DNA of 64,000 nucleotides from Mucilaginibacter sp. (GTDB lineage: Bacteria; Bacteroidota; Bacteroidia; Sphingobacteriales; Sphingobacteriaceae): assembly GCA_028288025.1 (NCBI GenBank), contig JAQBOM010000006.1:19268-83267 (forward strand), read 5' to 3'. The notes below the pieces were generated by a model, which saw nothing but the letters and a program-made list of their open reading frames with translations, did not search any database and was not told where the DNA came from. Of this stretch, positions 9,826-19,844 are shown in pieces. A program made the position numbers and the translations under genes. The first letter of the stretch is position 1. Every line of letters starts with the position of its first letter.

Positions 9826-11133
9826 TTATAACTTCTCGCCATGCTGGCTGATGTCGAGGCCGATAACCTCGTCGTCGGCTGATACGCGTAGCGGCGAGAT
9901 CATGTCGGTGATCTTCAATAACAACAATGATCCGAAAAATGAAAATATCGAAACCACTACCATGGCTATACATTGCACAAAAAACAGGTGCGTATGGCCA
10001 AAAAACAAACCATCGCCGGTGGTATTGCCTGCGTTAACATTTTGATTGGCAAATACGCCGGTTAGCAGCATCCCCACCATACCGCCCACGCCGTGGCATG
10101 GGAATACATCGAGCGTATCGTCAATGGTTGTACGGGTACGCCATTCAACGACAAGGTTACTAACTACTGCCGAAATGATACCAATAGCCAGGGAATGCGG
10201 TACAGAAACATAACCCGCTGCGGGGGTAATTGCAACGAGCCCAACCACAGCGCCTATACAGGTACCCATTGCGGATGGCTTTTTCCCGCGCAGCATGTCA
10301 AAAAATATCCAGGTAAGGCCGGCCGCAGCGGAAGCCGTTGTGCTGGTTGCCAGCGCTGTTACCGCTAAATGGTTCGCGCCAAATGCCGAACCGGCATTGA
10401 AACCAAACCAGCCAAACCATAAAAGGCCTGTACCGATCATCACATAAGTGATGCGGGCCGGTGCATGGTTGGGTTCGTTCCGTCGTTTTAAATAAAGCGC
10501 CGATGCCAGGGCCGCCCATCCGGCCGACATGTGTACAACCGTTCCACCTGCAAAATCAAGCACACCCAGTTTATTCAGCAGGCCGTCGGGGTGCCAGGTG
10601 CAGTGCGCCAGCGGAGAAAATATAAAAATGGAGAACAAGCATACAAATATGATATATGAATTAAAGCGTATCCGCTCGGCAAAAGCACCAGTGATCAGCG
10701 CTGGCGTGATAATGGCAAATTTTAACTGGTACATCGCAAAAAGCAGCAAGGGGATAGTCGGCGCCTGTTTCCAGGTGGCATTGCTCAGCATACCCTTCAT
10801 CATAAAATAAGTGGAAGGGTTCCCAACAACGCCATGTATGCTTTCGCCGAATGCAAGGCTGAAACCAAAAATGCCCCATAATACGGTGATGATCACCATA
10901 CAAACGATGCTTTGCAGCATGGTGGAGATCACATTTTTTTTATTCACCATCCCGCCATAAAAAAAGGCAAGGCCGGGCGTCATGATCAGCACAAGTGCAG
11001 TCGACATTAGCATCCAGGCTATATCCCCGGTATTAAAATGCGGATCGCCGGTATTATGCACCTCTACCGACGGGAAAATAAAGGTTAGCGTTAAAATAAC
11101 TAAGATTAAAAAAAATGGGAAATAGCGTTTCAT
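9826..11133 (-). CDS. amtB: Ammonium transporter
   Basis: Amt/MEP/Rh-family ammonium channel of 435 residues in the inner membrane. An N-terminal signal-like segment is followed by the eleven-helix fold. Family features include DIAWMLMSTALVLIMTPGLAFFYGG near residue 35-60 (cited in pieces: MTPGLAFFYGG), GAFAERIRF, the HMSAGWAALA segment with the pore His, and the second pore His in the CHGVGGMVG segment near the end. No glnK/glnB PII gene is adjacent, unlike many bacteria. It is monocistronic, with its own terminator and a 108-bp gap to nuoN. Confidence 0.95.
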   Translation of the reverse strand: MKRYFPFFLILVILTLTFIFPSVEVHNTGDPHFNTGDIAWMLMSTALVLIMTPGLAFFYGGMVNKKNVISTMLQSIVCMVIITVLWGIFGFSLAFGESIHGVVGNPSTYFMMKGMLSNATWKQAPTIPLLLFAMYQLKFAIITPALITGAFAERIRFNSYIIFVCLFSIFIFSPLAHCTWHPDGLLNKLGVLDFAGGTVVHMSAGWAALASALYLKRRNEPNHAPARITYVMIGTGLLWFGWFGFNAGSAFGANHLAVTALATSTTASAAAGLTWIFFDMLRGKKPSAMGTCIGAVVGLVAITPAAGYVSVPHSLAIGIISAVVSNLVVEWRTRTTIDDTLDVFPCHGVGGMVGMLLTGVFANQNVNAGNTTGDGLFFGHTHLFFVQCIAMVVVSIFSFFGSLLLLKITDMISPLRVSADDEVIGLDISQHGEKL

Positions 11134-11241
11134 GAAAACTGTAGGTTTTAATTAAAATTGGCGGGCTGAAAGTAGAATTTATATCATATAAAAATGAAAT
11201 AAATCATACTTTTTTTGACAAAAGCTATCAAAATTATTAGT

Positions 11242-12753
11242 TTATAAATGCTTCAGGAGCAAATCCGGGAAGATTCCTAATAAAACAAGTAAAAAACTTA
11301 TGCTAATTGCTAAAATGATAATTTTATTTGATCTCCCTATATGATTTTCGGCTATTTCGCTCCGTTTTAAGAACAAATAGAGTGGGATTTTGATGTAGTA
11401 GAATAAAGATATCACCGTTGTTAAGGCGCCGGTTATCATTAATAACAATAACCATAGGTTGTGCCCCTGCTGGTAAACCCCATAAACAGCGGAAAATACA
11501 AACACCTTACCGGTAAAACCCGCAGTGACCGGCAAACCGGTTAATGACACTAGTACGATCACAAAACAGACAGAAGCCACCGGGTATTTAAGACCCAGCC
11601 CTCTGTAGCTTTCCACATCGTCGGCCCCGGCAACATTGGCAAAATAGGTTGCAAGCGCCAGTGCACCAATATTTGCAAGGCCATAAACCGCCAGGTAATA
11701 AGTTAAAGCCGAAAGCCCGGTTGAGGTAAACGTAACAATCGCCATCAATGCAAATCCTGTATGACCGATACTCGAATAAGCCAACATGCGCTTGACATTC
11801 GTTTGCAGCACAGCGGCAAAGTTGCCTACTATCATGGTGATAATGCCGATAACGGATAGAAACAACCGGAAATCAAACGAGGTCCATTTTGCAAAGAAGA
11901 TGAACGGGGTTAAAAAGTTAATGAGTAAAGCAAACCCGGCTATTTTTGGCAACGTTGACAACCATGCAGTTACTGGGGTTGACGCTCCTTCATAAACATC
12001 CGGAACCCAAAAGTGCATGGGCACAAAGGACAGCTTAAACCCTATCCCTGCCAGCACCAAAACCAGCGCGAACGACACAGCCATCGGATTTACCTGTGAT
12101 AAGCCGGGTACCAGGTTGCCGCTGAATAAATAAAGCGAGCCGCCAAATCCATATAATAACGACATACCATACAGCATAATAGCCGATGATGCCGCGCCAA
12201 ATAAAACATACTTTAACCCCGCCTCGGTACCAAAAGCGCTTTCGGACCGGTAAGCTACCATAAGGTATGAGCCGATGGAGACCATTTCAATAGCCAGATA
12301 GATAGATAACAGGTTTACTGCCATCGTCATGAGGTGCAGGCCAAATACGGTGCCGGTAACGATTGAATACAGGTCGGACAGGCCCTTTGAGTGCGCCGCA
12401 AGCCGGTCGTCCCAGGCAAAATAAAGCAGCAGCACCAGCGACAGCACATCGATAACCAACTTAAAATTAATAGCCGTGTGTGTGATCAGCAGCATTTCGC
12501 TGAATATGAAATGACCGTTGCCCTGTCCGTTTACTAATAACAAATGAGCCTGGTCAATATCTTTAAATAGCACTAACACCATTCCCGCGCAGGCTATAAT
12601 ACGGCAAAGCTTTTCGGAATTGCTGCCAAATAACAGGTCGGTAACCAGCACGAGAATGAACAATGCCGCCAGGTAAATTTCGGGCATAAAATAGGGTATG
12701 CTGTCGAAAACATTATTTAAAGAGCCTGGCAAAAATGGCAGCAGATCGTGCAT
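11242..12753 (-). CDS. nuoN: NADH-quinone oxidoreductase subunit N
   Basis: Antiporter-like proton-pumping subunit of complex I, 503 residues, inner membrane, about 14 helices. The conserved proton_antipo_M core is seen in HFWVPDVYEGASTP (near residue 250) and LKRMLAYSSIGHTG-type sequence (VKRMLAYSSIGHTGFA). It is the last gene of the nuo operon, 11 bp behind nuoM, so the two are probably translated from one message. No terminator hairpin is obvious in the 108 bp between it and amt. Confidence 0.95.
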   Translation of the reverse strand: MHDLLPFLPGSLNNVFDSIPYFMPEIYLAALFILVLVTDLLFGSNSEKLCRIIACAGMVLVLFKDIDQAHLLLVNGQGNGHFIFSEMLLITHTAINFKLVIDVLSLVLLLYFAWDDRLAAHSKGLSDLYSIVTGTVFGLHLMTMAVNLLSIYLAIEMVSIGSYLMVAYRSESAFGTEAGLKYVLFGAASSAIMLYGMSLLYGFGGSLYLFSGNLVPGLSQVNPMAVSFALVLVLAGIGFKLSFVPMHFWVPDVYEGASTPVTAWLSTLPKIAGFALLINFLTPFIFFAKWTSFDFRLFLSVIGIITMIVGNFAAVLQTNVKRMLAYSSIGHTGFALMAIVTFTSTGLSALTYYLAVYGLANIGALALATYFANVAGADDVESYRGLGLKYPVASVCFVIVLVSLTGLPVTAGFTGKVFVFSAVYGVYQQGHNLWLLLLMITGALTTVISLFYYIKIPLYLFLKRSEIAENHIGRSNKIIILAISISFLLVLLGIFPDLLLKHL

Positions 12754-12764
12754 GGGTTATTGAA

Positions 12765-14372
12765 CTATATAGTATGCTGAAAAAACTGGACAAGAGCCAG
12801 CACCGAATCATTAACCTTATCAAACACCAGCGAAGGCATTAATCCTAAAGCCAATACCATCAGTGCCAACGGCACCAGTGTTATTTTTTCGCGGAAATTG
12901 AGGTCGGTTAAAGCGGTTTCCCAAACGGAGCCGCCCTTTAAATGTACCTGCCCGAAAAACATGCGCTGCAGGGTCCATAAAAAATAGGCCGCACCCAATA
13001 AAATACCCAGCGACCCGCAAACCGCCATCCAATACGGCAATAAGCCATTTACCGAATGTGATTTAAACGCACCCATTAGCGAAAAAGCCTCGCCAATGAA
13101 TGCGGAAAAACCCGGCAGGCCCAGCGAGGCAAAAAATGCGATCATCACAAATGCAGTATACTGCGGCATAATAGAGGCCAAACCCCTGAAGTGTCCGATA
13201 CCCCTATCGTGTACCCTGTTGTAAACCACCCCTGCCAAAAAGAACAGCATGGTCGACAGAAAACCGTGGCTTACCATTTGCATTACCGCGCCGCTTATGC
13301 CTTCGGTGGTTTGGGAGGCGATGCCAAGCAAAACAAAGCCCATATGCGACACGGATGAATAGGCTATCATCCGTTTCAAATCTTTTTGGGCAAGCGCGTT
13401 CATCGCGCCGTACAGGATAGAAATTACCCCCAGCAATCCCAGCCAGTAAGCATCCGCGGAAGCGATATCAGGGAAAATGCTTAAACAAACCCGTATAATG
13501 CCATATCCGCCAACCTTAAGTAGTATTCCCGCGAGGATAATAGAAACCGGCGTAGGCGCCTCCACGTGCGCGTCGGGCAGCCAGGTGTGCAAGGGCACCA
13601 CCGGCACTTTAATGGCAAAAGCAATAAATAATACAATAAAGCCAACGGCCCTTGCCGGAAATCCGAATATGGTTTGGTGGCTTAAAGCCGAGAATACCGA
13701 GCCCGCCTGGTAGTTTGCCGGGTTCATCATCTGCACCATATTATAGGTGTGATTGCCCGTTGCCGGATCTTTAACCGATAGGTAGAGCCCGATCATCACC
13801 AGCAGCATAAAAACAGACCCAAATAAGGTATAGAGAAAGAATTTGATAGCAGCATACTCGCGCCTCGCACCGCCCCACATCCCGATAAGGAAATACAGCG
13901 GCAGCAGCATTAATTCATAAAAGATATAGAAAAGGAAAAAGTCGAGCGAGCAGAATACCCCGATAACGGCCATATCCAGTATCAGGAAGAGTACAAAAAA
14001 TCCTTTTAAGTTGCTTTTGATCTCCCATGAGGCAAGGGCGGCTATCACCAGTACAAACGAGGTCATGACCAGTAGCGCGATAGACAGGCCGTCGATACCC
14101 ACAAAATATTCGATCTGCATTTTACCCATGGCGCCCATGTCGAGATCGATCCATGGCAATTTTTGGACAAACTGGAACTGGCCTTCGTGATTAACTCCGC
14201 CAAAATCCGCACCGGTTTTGAAGTTGCAATAGATCCATACGCTCAAACCCAATTGTACCAGGGTAGCGAGCAGGGTAATATATTTAAAGCTGTCACGCCA
14301 CGCCGACGGCAGCACCGCAACGATAATGCCGAACAGGATAGGTGTGAATATGAGAAGGGTTAGTATGTTCAT
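12765..14372 (-). CDS. nuoM: NADH-quinone oxidoreductase subunit M
   Basis: Antiporter-like membrane subunit of complex I, 535 residues. The proton channel signature is present: FELMLLPLYFLIGMWGG with the key Glu, PLHTWLPDAHVEAPTP, and DLKRMIAYSSVSHMG. It is followed by nuoN 11 bp downstream and preceded by nuoL, but a 167-bp repeat-bearing gap lies between nuoL and nuoM. Confidence 0.96.
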   Translation of the reverse strand: MNILTLLIFTPILFGIIVAVLPSAWRDSFKYITLLATLVQLGLSVWIYCNFKTGADFGGVNHEGQFQFVQKLPWIDLDMGAMGKMQIEYFVGIDGLSIALLVMTSFVLVIAALASWEIKSNLKGFFVLFLILDMAVIGVFCSLDFFLFYIFYELMLLPLYFLIGMWGGARREYAAIKFFLYTLFGSVFMLLVMIGLYLSVKDPATGNHTYNMVQMMNPANYQAGSVFSALSHQTIFGFPARAVGFIVLFIAFAIKVPVVPLHTWLPDAHVEAPTPVSIILAGILLKVGGYGIIRVCLSIFPDIASADAYWLGLLGVISILYGAMNALAQKDLKRMIAYSSVSHMGFVLLGIASQTTEGISGAVMQMVSHGFLSTMLFFLAGVVYNRVHDRGIGHFRGLASIMPQYTAFVMIAFFASLGLPGFSAFIGEAFSLMGAFKSHSVNGLLPYWMAVCGSLGILLGAAYFLWTLQRMFFGQVHLKGGSVWETALTDLNFREKITLVPLALMVLALGLMPSLVFDKVNDSVLALVQFFQHTI

Positions 14373-14376
14373 TTAA

Positions 14377-14540
14377 GAGGTTAGAGACTGGAGATCAGAG
14401 GTTAGATTTATTAATGCTTTTAAAATTATGGATATTCATTACACTTTATGTTTTCTATGTCAAATATGTTCCGGTTCAGAAAAATTATATTCAGTTAGAT
14501 GGCGTTGCTAATCTCTAATCACCAACCTCTAATCACTACC
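14377..14540. repeat. Inverted word-repeat block between nuoL and nuoM
   Basis: Left arm 14377-14407 consists of TTAGAGA/GGAGATC/GAGGTTAG words. The right arm 14508-14540 carries their reverse complements (CTAATCTC, ACCTCTAATC). About 100 bp of AT-rich sequence without a gene lies between them. The right arm contains the nuoL stop codon. The word family is the same as at 662-713 and 26802-27090. Confidence 0.7.
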
Positions 14541-16603
14541 TAAAACACCGTTTTCAAAATAAATAAAAGCAATATAACTACCAGCATGCTGAATAGATAA
14601 TACTGCACCTTTCCGCCCTGAAACCTGCGGGCAAAATTACCAATAGCTTCCACGATTGCAACCAGTAAATTAAGGAAACCGTCGATGACATGATGATCGA
14701 CCCACGCACATAACTTTGCGATCTTTACCCCGATATCTGCCAGGGCATTAATAAATCCATCTATAATGGTTCGATCTATCCAGAATACAGCAGAGCTTAA
14801 AAACAGGATAGGTTTTATAATAACGATATTATAAATTCTATCGAAATACCACTCGCCGGCAGATAAACGGTACAAAAATCCGCTTTGCGGGAAGATATTT
14901 CCTTTTCGTTTAACATACATGGCATAAGTGCCACATATCACCAAAACGCTTAGAATATTTACCCCTATCGGGACTAAGGTATGATATATGTTTGCATGTT
15001 CGTGGCTGCTGGCCGGCGTGAAGCCGTTAAACAGCCACGCGTGTTCGTACAGCAGCGGATTCGCTGAAAATAACGGAAACAAACAGCATAAAGCCAATAA
15101 CATCAACGGCAGTTTATATCGCCATCCACCATCGCCGATATGAATTTGGATCCCCGGGTGATCGTTTAGTACTTTAAGTTCGCCAAAAAACACTTTTGCG
15201 ATAAGCCTAGCCACGTAAAAGGCGGTAAGCCACGTGGTGAGCAGGGCCAGTATAGGTATTATTTTATACAAGCCGCTCCTTCCCTCCGCCCATTCAAACG
15301 CCTGTATCAAAATACCGTCTTTGGATAAATAACCCGACGTGAGCGGTAAACCGATAAGTGCCAGTCCACCTATTAGGGCGGCAATAAAAGTTAGCGGCAT
15401 CTTTTTACGCAGGCCGCCCATGTTCAGAATATTTTGCGGGTCGATATCCAGCCCGTTATCTTTTTTAATGTGCGCCATTTGATGGATAACGATACCGGCT
15501 ACCAAAAACAACAGGCACTTAAAGAAAGCATGCGTTGCCAGGTGGAATAGTGACGATGCGTAAGCGCCGATCCCCATAGCCATGATCATAAAACCAAGTT
15601 GTGATATAGTGGAATAAGCGAGAATACGCTTTAAATCGTTTTGCGTGAGCGCGATGGTTGCCGCCATAAAAGCGGTAAAGCAGCCGATGATAGCTAAAAT
15701 GGTTAATTCCACATCGTTAAACAGCTGATAAACCCTCCCCAGCAGGAATACGCCTGCCGCCACCATGGTTGCCGCATGTATCAGCGCCGATATGGATGTA
15801 GGCCCTTCCATGGCATCGGGCAACCAGGTATGGAGCGGAAACTGCGCCGACTTGGCCGCCACAGCTAAAAATATCCCGCTAAAAGCAATGTACTGCCAGG
15901 CAGCCGGCAAATGCCCCAGCGGCGCAATCCATGTTCCGCCCTGTATAACCGATTGACTGATCAATCCTTTATCCGCGAAAAGCTGTAAAATATCAAACGT
16001 GTGAAACTGCGAAAACAGAATGATGATAGCGGTTAACAAGCCGGTATCCCCTATCCTGTTCATGATGAAAGCCTTCTTATTAGCTAGTATCGCCTTATCC
16101 CGTGTAAACCAAAAGCCGATGAGCAGGTAGGATGAAAAGCCAACAAGTTCCCAGAAGATATAAAACAGCACCAGGTTATCCGCCACCACCAGCACCAGCA
16201 TGCTAAAACAAAAAAAGCTGAGGTAGGCGAAGTAGCGCCGATAGCCTTCGTCATCCTTCATATAAGCAGTGGAGTAAATATGCACCGGCAGCGCTATCAA
16301 ATTAACCAGCAGCAGCATTAGAACCGATAGGTTATTTAATAAAATGCCGGCGTAAATCTTGGTATCACCGATAGTAAACCAGTACATCTGCTGGTGTACC
16401 ATGTGGCCGTTCCAAACCTTTGAAAATACCGATGCGGAAATAATACAGCTTATTATGATAGCAATAGTTGATACCCAGCCAGCCAGCTTATGCAGCCTGC
16501 CGGGAAGCGAAAAATTTATAACAAAGGCAAGCAAAGGCAGCAATACCGCCGCAAGGGTGAAATGGATAGTTAAAGTATCTATGGCGTGTAGAAATTCTTC
16601 CAA
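14540..16603 (-). CDS. nuoL: NADH-quinone oxidoreductase subunit L
   Basis: Largest antiporter-like subunit of complex I, 687 residues, with the distal proton channel and the lateral helix. Visible motifs are FYIFWELVGFSSYLLIGFW with the channel Glu, PLHTWLPDAMEGPTSISALIHAATM (seen as PLHTWLPDAMEGP), and DLKRILAYSTISQLGFM. The length is normal for the family. It sits between the plug-like gene upstream and nuoM downstream, separated from both by repeat elements rather than by the usual short overlaps. Confidence 0.96.
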   Translation of the reverse strand: MEEFLHAIDTLTIHFTLAAVLLPLLAFVINFSLPGRLHKLAGWVSTIAIIISCIISASVFSKVWNGHMVHQQMYWFTIGDTKIYAGILLNNLSVLMLLLVNLIALPVHIYSTAYMKDDEGYRRYFAYLSFFCFSMLVLVVADNLVLFYIFWELVGFSSYLLIGFWFTRDKAILANKKAFIMNRIGDTGLLTAIIILFSQFHTFDILQLFADKGLISQSVIQGGTWIAPLGHLPAAWQYIAFSGIFLAVAAKSAQFPLHTWLPDAMEGPTSISALIHAATMVAAGVFLLGRVYQLFNDVELTILAIIGCFTAFMAATIALTQNDLKRILAYSTISQLGFMIMAMGIGAYASSLFHLATHAFFKCLLFLVAGIVIHQMAHIKKDNGLDIDPQNILNMGGLRKKMPLTFIAALIGGLALIGLPLTSGYLSKDGILIQAFEWAEGRSGLYKIIPILALLTTWLTAFYVARLIAKVFFGELKVLNDHPGIQIHIGDGGWRYKLPLMLLALCCLFPLFSANPLLYEHAWLFNGFTPASSHEHANIYHTLVPIGVNILSVLVICGTYAMYVKRKGNIFPQSGFLYRLSAGEWYFDRIYNIVIIKPILFLSSAVFWIDRTIIDGFINALADIGVKIAKLCAWVDHHVIDGFLNLLVAIVEAIGNFARRFQGGKVQYYLFSMLVVILLLFILKTVF

Positions 16604-16625
16604 TGTTATTTAATTTTCATTTAAC

Positions 16626-16653
16626 GTAGAGACGTAATACATTGCGTCTCTAC
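16626..16653. repeat. Near-perfect 28-bp palindrome (GTAGAGACG hairpin)
   Basis: GTAGAGACG (16626-16634) and CGTCTCTAC (16645-16653) form a perfect 9-bp stem. The inner TAAT/ATTG can add four more pairs. It lies in the 68-bp gap between the plug-like gene and nuoL, within the operon. GTAGAGACG-N-CGTCTCTAC palindromes are familiar as dispersed repeats in Bacteroidota genomes (from memory). Confidence 0.75.
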
Positions 16654-16671
16654 CCGCGTTTCTTTAGGATA

Positions 16672-17247
16672 TCAGTTTGTTGTTATAAATACTGTCGCTC
16701 CGTTTTTCATTCCCTCGACGAAGTTATCCGAATAGTCCACCTTTTTTATTTGCTTGAAAAGTATTCCATATAATCTTCGGGTTGCTTCGTCACGTTCCTT
16801 TTCATTTACGGGTACACCGTTTAAAATGTATAAAATATCTTTATCGTTGTTTTGATGACCCTCAAGGTATCTTTTATATTTTTTCGAGAAAGTGCTGAAC
16901 TGCTTTTGATATTGTTCTTTGGCGTACAATTTCGTGATTATTATTATAACGCCATTTGCCGCTTTTGAGCCATAGCGTGCATTTGCCGCAGCATCCTTTA
17001 AAACTGATATTGAAAGAATATCATTTGGATTAATATTATTCAAAGCATTGTTCGGCAGTGAAACTGGTGATTCCTTGTCATCGATAATATATAACGGTGG
17101 GTTGTAACCCTTCGCAGGTGACGCCTGATCCAGGTGTATAATTTTCGAACTATCAGCCTGGCGATTATTCACTTGTTGCCCTAAAGCAATATTTAGCAAC
17201 AAAAACAAGCAAATTATTATGGGTAATATCTTCATGCTTTTATTCAT
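16672..17247 (-). CDS. Secreted TonB-plug-like protein inside the nuo operon
   Basis: Protein of 191 residues with a signal peptide ([19 protein letters not shown]...) whose ATG at 17247 overlaps the nuoK stop; 17235 is an alternative start. Residues about 55-110 read like the SusC/TonB-receptor plug: PLYIIDD, then [15 protein letters not shown] and GVIIIITK. The last 55 residues repeat the pattern more weakly ([10 protein letters not shown], then [10 protein letters not shown] and GATVFITT), which suggests an internal duplication. There is no beta-barrel. Its place between nuoK and nuoL, where E. coli and most Bacteroidota have nothing, is unusual. The function is unknown: it could be a periplasmic adaptor or a decayed receptor fragment. 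Confidence 0.75.
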   Translation of the reverse strand: MNKSMKILPIIICLFLLLNIALGQQVNNRQADSSKIIHLDQASPAKGYNPPLYIIDDKESPVSLPNNALNNINPNDILSISVLKDAAANARYGSKAANGVIIIITKLYAKEQYQKQFSTFSKKYKRYLEGHQNNDKDILYILNGVPVNEKERDEATRRLYGILFKQIKKVDYSDNFVEGMKNGATVFITTN

Positions 17248-17548
17248 CCCCCAAATTATCAATCCTTCCTGGATCAATCGTTTTATATTGCCTGTACACA
17301 TTCAAAATAATCGCCAATGCAACAGCCGTTGTTGCCGCCGCCAGCACAATGGCAAACAGCGCGAACATTTGCCCGCCGTTAAAAAACCTATCGTATTTGC
17401 CGAAGGCTACCAGGTTTAGTATGGCGGCATTCAGCATCAGCTCGATGCCTATTAATATTTGTATGGCATTGCGTTTGGATACGATCATATACAGCCCAAT
17501 ACAAAACAAAACCGCGCTTACTATTAAAAAATCGTTCATGGAGATCAT
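17240..17548 (-). CDS. nuoK: NADH-quinone oxidoreductase subunit K
   Basis: Small complex I subunit of 102 residues with three membrane helices, MrpC-like. Glu residues within helices 2 and 3 ([11 protein letters not shown] near residue 35, and the [11 protein letters not shown] region) match the proton-path positions of the family. The start overlaps the nuoJ stop by 4 nt and the stop overlaps the start of the plug-like gene, so translation is probably coupled along this stretch. Confidence 0.95.
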   Translation of the reverse strand: MISMNDFLIVSAVLFCIGLYMIVSKRNAIQILIGIELMLNAAILNLVAFGKYDRFFNGGQMFALFAIVLAAATTAVALAIILNVYRQYKTIDPGRIDNLGDE

Positions 17549-18093
17549 TGTTTTTCTCCTTTCCGGGATAAATGGGCCGCGCCGATAAGGGCCACCATCA
17601 GTAAAATAGAAATAGCCTCAAACGGCAGCAAGTATTTGGTCATCAGGTTAACGCCAATGTTTTCTGTCATGGCTGCTGTTGGCGTGATCACATTATTGAA
17701 ACGTACCGACCCTGTTATCCATGCTAAATGATCGGCGTCAACCTTAAAAAAAGTATTCAGCAAAATCAGTAGGAACAGTCCGGCCAGTAAAAACGCAGCG
17801 ACTTTATTGATACTGATAAACTTGCTGCGCTGCTGCGCAATGATATTTAATGTCTCTTTACCAGAGAGCATGAATGCAAACAGGATCAGCACCAAAATAC
17901 CGCCTACATATATCACGATCTGGGTTATCGCCACAAAATCGGCAAGAGCCAAAACATACAAACCTGCCAGCGCAAATAAGGTGACGAAGAACATAAAAAT
18001 AGAACGCACCAGGTTTTTAGTAGCCGCCACAAACAGCGCCGACCCCAGGGCGATAAAACTCATAACATAAAAAAGTATCTGTACCAAACTCAT
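17545..18093 (-). CDS. nuoJ: NADH-quinone oxidoreductase subunit J
   Basis: Complex I membrane subunit of 182 residues with five hydrophobic segments. The family pattern around ALAGLYVLALADFVAITQIVIYVGGILVL (quoted part: QIVIYVGGILVL) contains the pi-bulge helix. It overlaps nuoI by 4 nt upstream and nuoK by 4 nt downstream. Length and position match other bacteria. Confidence 0.95.
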   Translation of the reverse strand: MSLVQILFYVMSFIALGSALFVAATKNLVRSIFMFFVTLFALAGLYVLALADFVAITQIVIYVGGILVLILFAFMLSGKETLNIIAQQRSKFISINKVAAFLLAGLFLLILLNTFFKVDADHLAWITGSVRFNNVITPTAAMTENIGVNLMTKYLLPFEAISILLMVALIGAAHLSRKGEKQ

Positions 18094-18665
18094 TCCCCGC
18101 CCTCCTTTTTCTGCATGGCTGCCAGTTTGGCCGCCTGCCTTTCGGTCTGTTGCTGTTCAAACTCGCGCCGCTTTTGCAATGCGTCTTCGGGCGTCATGTC
18201 CGAAAACTGGTAGGTAAGCTGGCTGAGGTCGGCTACGCTTTTGTCGTATTGGTTGGTCATCACGATGCATTCCGTCGGGCAAACAATGGTACAAAGGCCG
18301 CAGTACATACATTTGGCCATATCAATATCAAACTTTGCGGCATATAACCGCTTGGTAGTACCATCGGATGTTTGCCCTATAGCCTCAGTCGCTTTGATCG
18401 ATTCAATGTCAATGCAATCGACCGGGCAAACCTTAGCGCAAAGATCGCAAACGATGCAATCATCCATCTCCACGTCCAGCTGATACCGCCCAACTTCGGG
18501 TATAGGCAGCTTTTGATGCGGGTATTGTATGGTATTGGTACCCTCCAACTGCCTAAAATAATTATTGTCACTCGCCGGCAAAATTTCCCTCTTCGAATGA
18601 GACGAAAAAAGATGCCCGAAGGTGATAGATAATCCCTTTAATGCAGATGTTATAAAATTGCTCAT
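18090..18665 (-). CDS. nuoI: NADH-quinone oxidoreductase subunit I (2x 4Fe-4S)
   Basis: Peripheral-arm subunit of 191 residues carrying clusters N6a and N6b. Both CxxCxxCxxxCP motifs are intact: Cys70, 73, 76, 80 and Cys119, 122, 125, 129. The C-terminal 40 residues are rich in Gln, Arg and Ala (ALQKRREFEQQQTERQ) and probably form a helix, longer than in E. coli. It is the only hydrophilic nuo subunit in this window. It follows nuoH after a 108-bp gap with inverted repeats, and overlaps nuoJ by 4 nt. Confidence 0.96.
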   Translation of the reverse strand: MSNFITSALKGLSITFGHLFSSHSKREILPASDNNYFRQLEGTNTIQYPHQKLPIPEVGRYQLDVEMDDCIVCDLCAKVCPVDCIDIESIKATEAIGQTSDGTTKRLYAAKFDIDMAKCMYCGLCTIVCPTECIVMTNQYDKSVADLSQLTYQFSDMTPEDALQKRREFEQQQTERQAAKLAAMQKKEGGE

Positions 18666-18769
18666 TTGTTCATTTGTTCATTAGTACGCTTCAATAGGCA
18701 AGTTCATTATTCCATTCGCTTAAAAAATTCTATAATTTTTACTAATGAACTAATGAACCAGTGAACCAT
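18666..18769. repeat. Inverted TTCATTAG word repeats between nuoH and nuoI
   Basis: Left arm 18666-18684 (TTCATTTG, TTCATTAG) and right arm 18741-18769 (CTAATGAAC twice, GTGAACC) are reverse-complement word series 56 nt apart. The block sits inside an operon and could form a long hairpin in the message. Confidence 0.7.
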
Positions 18770-18773
18770 TCAA

Positions 18774-19844
18774 CTACATCAACCCTATCCTCCATATCCC
18801 CGATATCAGCATACAGGCGAATGCCAGGGGTGTTAACACCTTCCAGCATAAAGCCATCAACTGGTCGACCCTGAACCGGGGCAAGGTCCACCTGATCCAC
18901 ATTTGTATACCCACGAGGGTTAAAGTTTTTACTGCTATCCAAAGCACACCCCATGCCGCACCGGTTGTCCAGTTGGCTAACTGTACTGAACCTATATTCG
19001 GGAGCGGCGTGTTCCATGCGCCAAGGAAAAGGATCACACCTACCATTGATACCAGGAACATCATCGAATACTCGGCCAAAAAAACCAACGCGAACCGCAA
19101 ACCGGTGTATTCGGTGTGAAACCCGGCAACGAGTTCCGACTCCGCCTCGGGGATGTCAAAGGGCGCGCGGTTGCTCTCGGCTAACGAGGCGATAAAGTAG
19201 ATAATAAAGGCGATAAGCAAATGCGGCGCCCTGAATATGTTCCAGGCAAATATGCCGCCGGTTGATGATACGTCCCAAAAGCCGGCAAATTTTACTTTTT
19301 CAGGCGATAAAATGCCCTGCTGGGCGGCAATATCCTGCAGGTTTAGCGTTTGCGCGATCATCACGACCGATACCAGCGCAAAACCTGCCGGTATCTCGTA
19401 CGAAATGATCTGTGCGGCAGAGCGCATTGCGCCTAGAATCGAGTACTTATTATTTGACCCCCACCCGGCCATTAATATACCGAGGGTCTCGATGGATATG
19501 ATCGCGAATATGTAATATAAGCCCAGGTTCAGTTTGGTGGGCACGAGCCCCGGGCCCCAGGGTAACGCGGCAAAACCAAGATAGACAGCAATAAAAATAA
19601 TGGCCGGTGCCATAATGAACAGCAATTTATCCGCAGCTGCGGGAATGATCAGCTCCTTTTGCAGCATTTTAAGGATATCGGCGAAGGTTTGCAGTGTACC
19701 GAATTTGCCGGTTTCAGTCGGCCCAAGCCGGTCCTGTATAAAGGCCGACACCTTTCTTTCGGCATATACACCAAACAAGGCAAATAAGGCCGAAAAACCA
19801 AACAGCCCGACAGCGATAAAGAAATATGTAAAGTAAAAATTCAA
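18774..19844 (-). CDS. nuoH: NADH-quinone oxidoreductase subunit H
   Basis: Complex I membrane subunit of 356 residues at the quinone-binding junction, eight or more helices. The signature [17 protein letters not shown] lies at residues about 26-42, and the conserved [20 protein letters not shown] (20-residue piece) mid-protein is the family's quinone-chamber loop. It is the first gene of this operon. The next gene upstream is divergent and not nuoG, so the genes nuoA-G must be elsewhere or absent. Confidence 0.96.
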   Translation of the reverse strand: MNFYFTYFFIAVGLFGFSALFALFGVYAERKVSAFIQDRLGPTETGKFGTLQTFADILKMLQKELIIPAAADKLLFIMAPAIIFIAVYLGFAALPWGPGLVPTKLNLGLYYIFAIISIETLGILMAGWGSNNKYSILGAMRSAAQIISYEIPAGFALVSVVMIAQTLNLQDIAAQQGILSPEKVKFAGFWDVSSTGGIFAWNIFRAPHLLIAFIIYFIASLAESNRAPFDIPEAESELVAGFHTEYTGLRFALVFLAEYSMMFLVSMVGVILFLGAWNTPLPNIGSVQLANWTTGAAWGVLWIAVKTLTLVGIQMWIRWTLPRFRVDQLMALCWKVLTPLAFACMLISGIWRIGLM

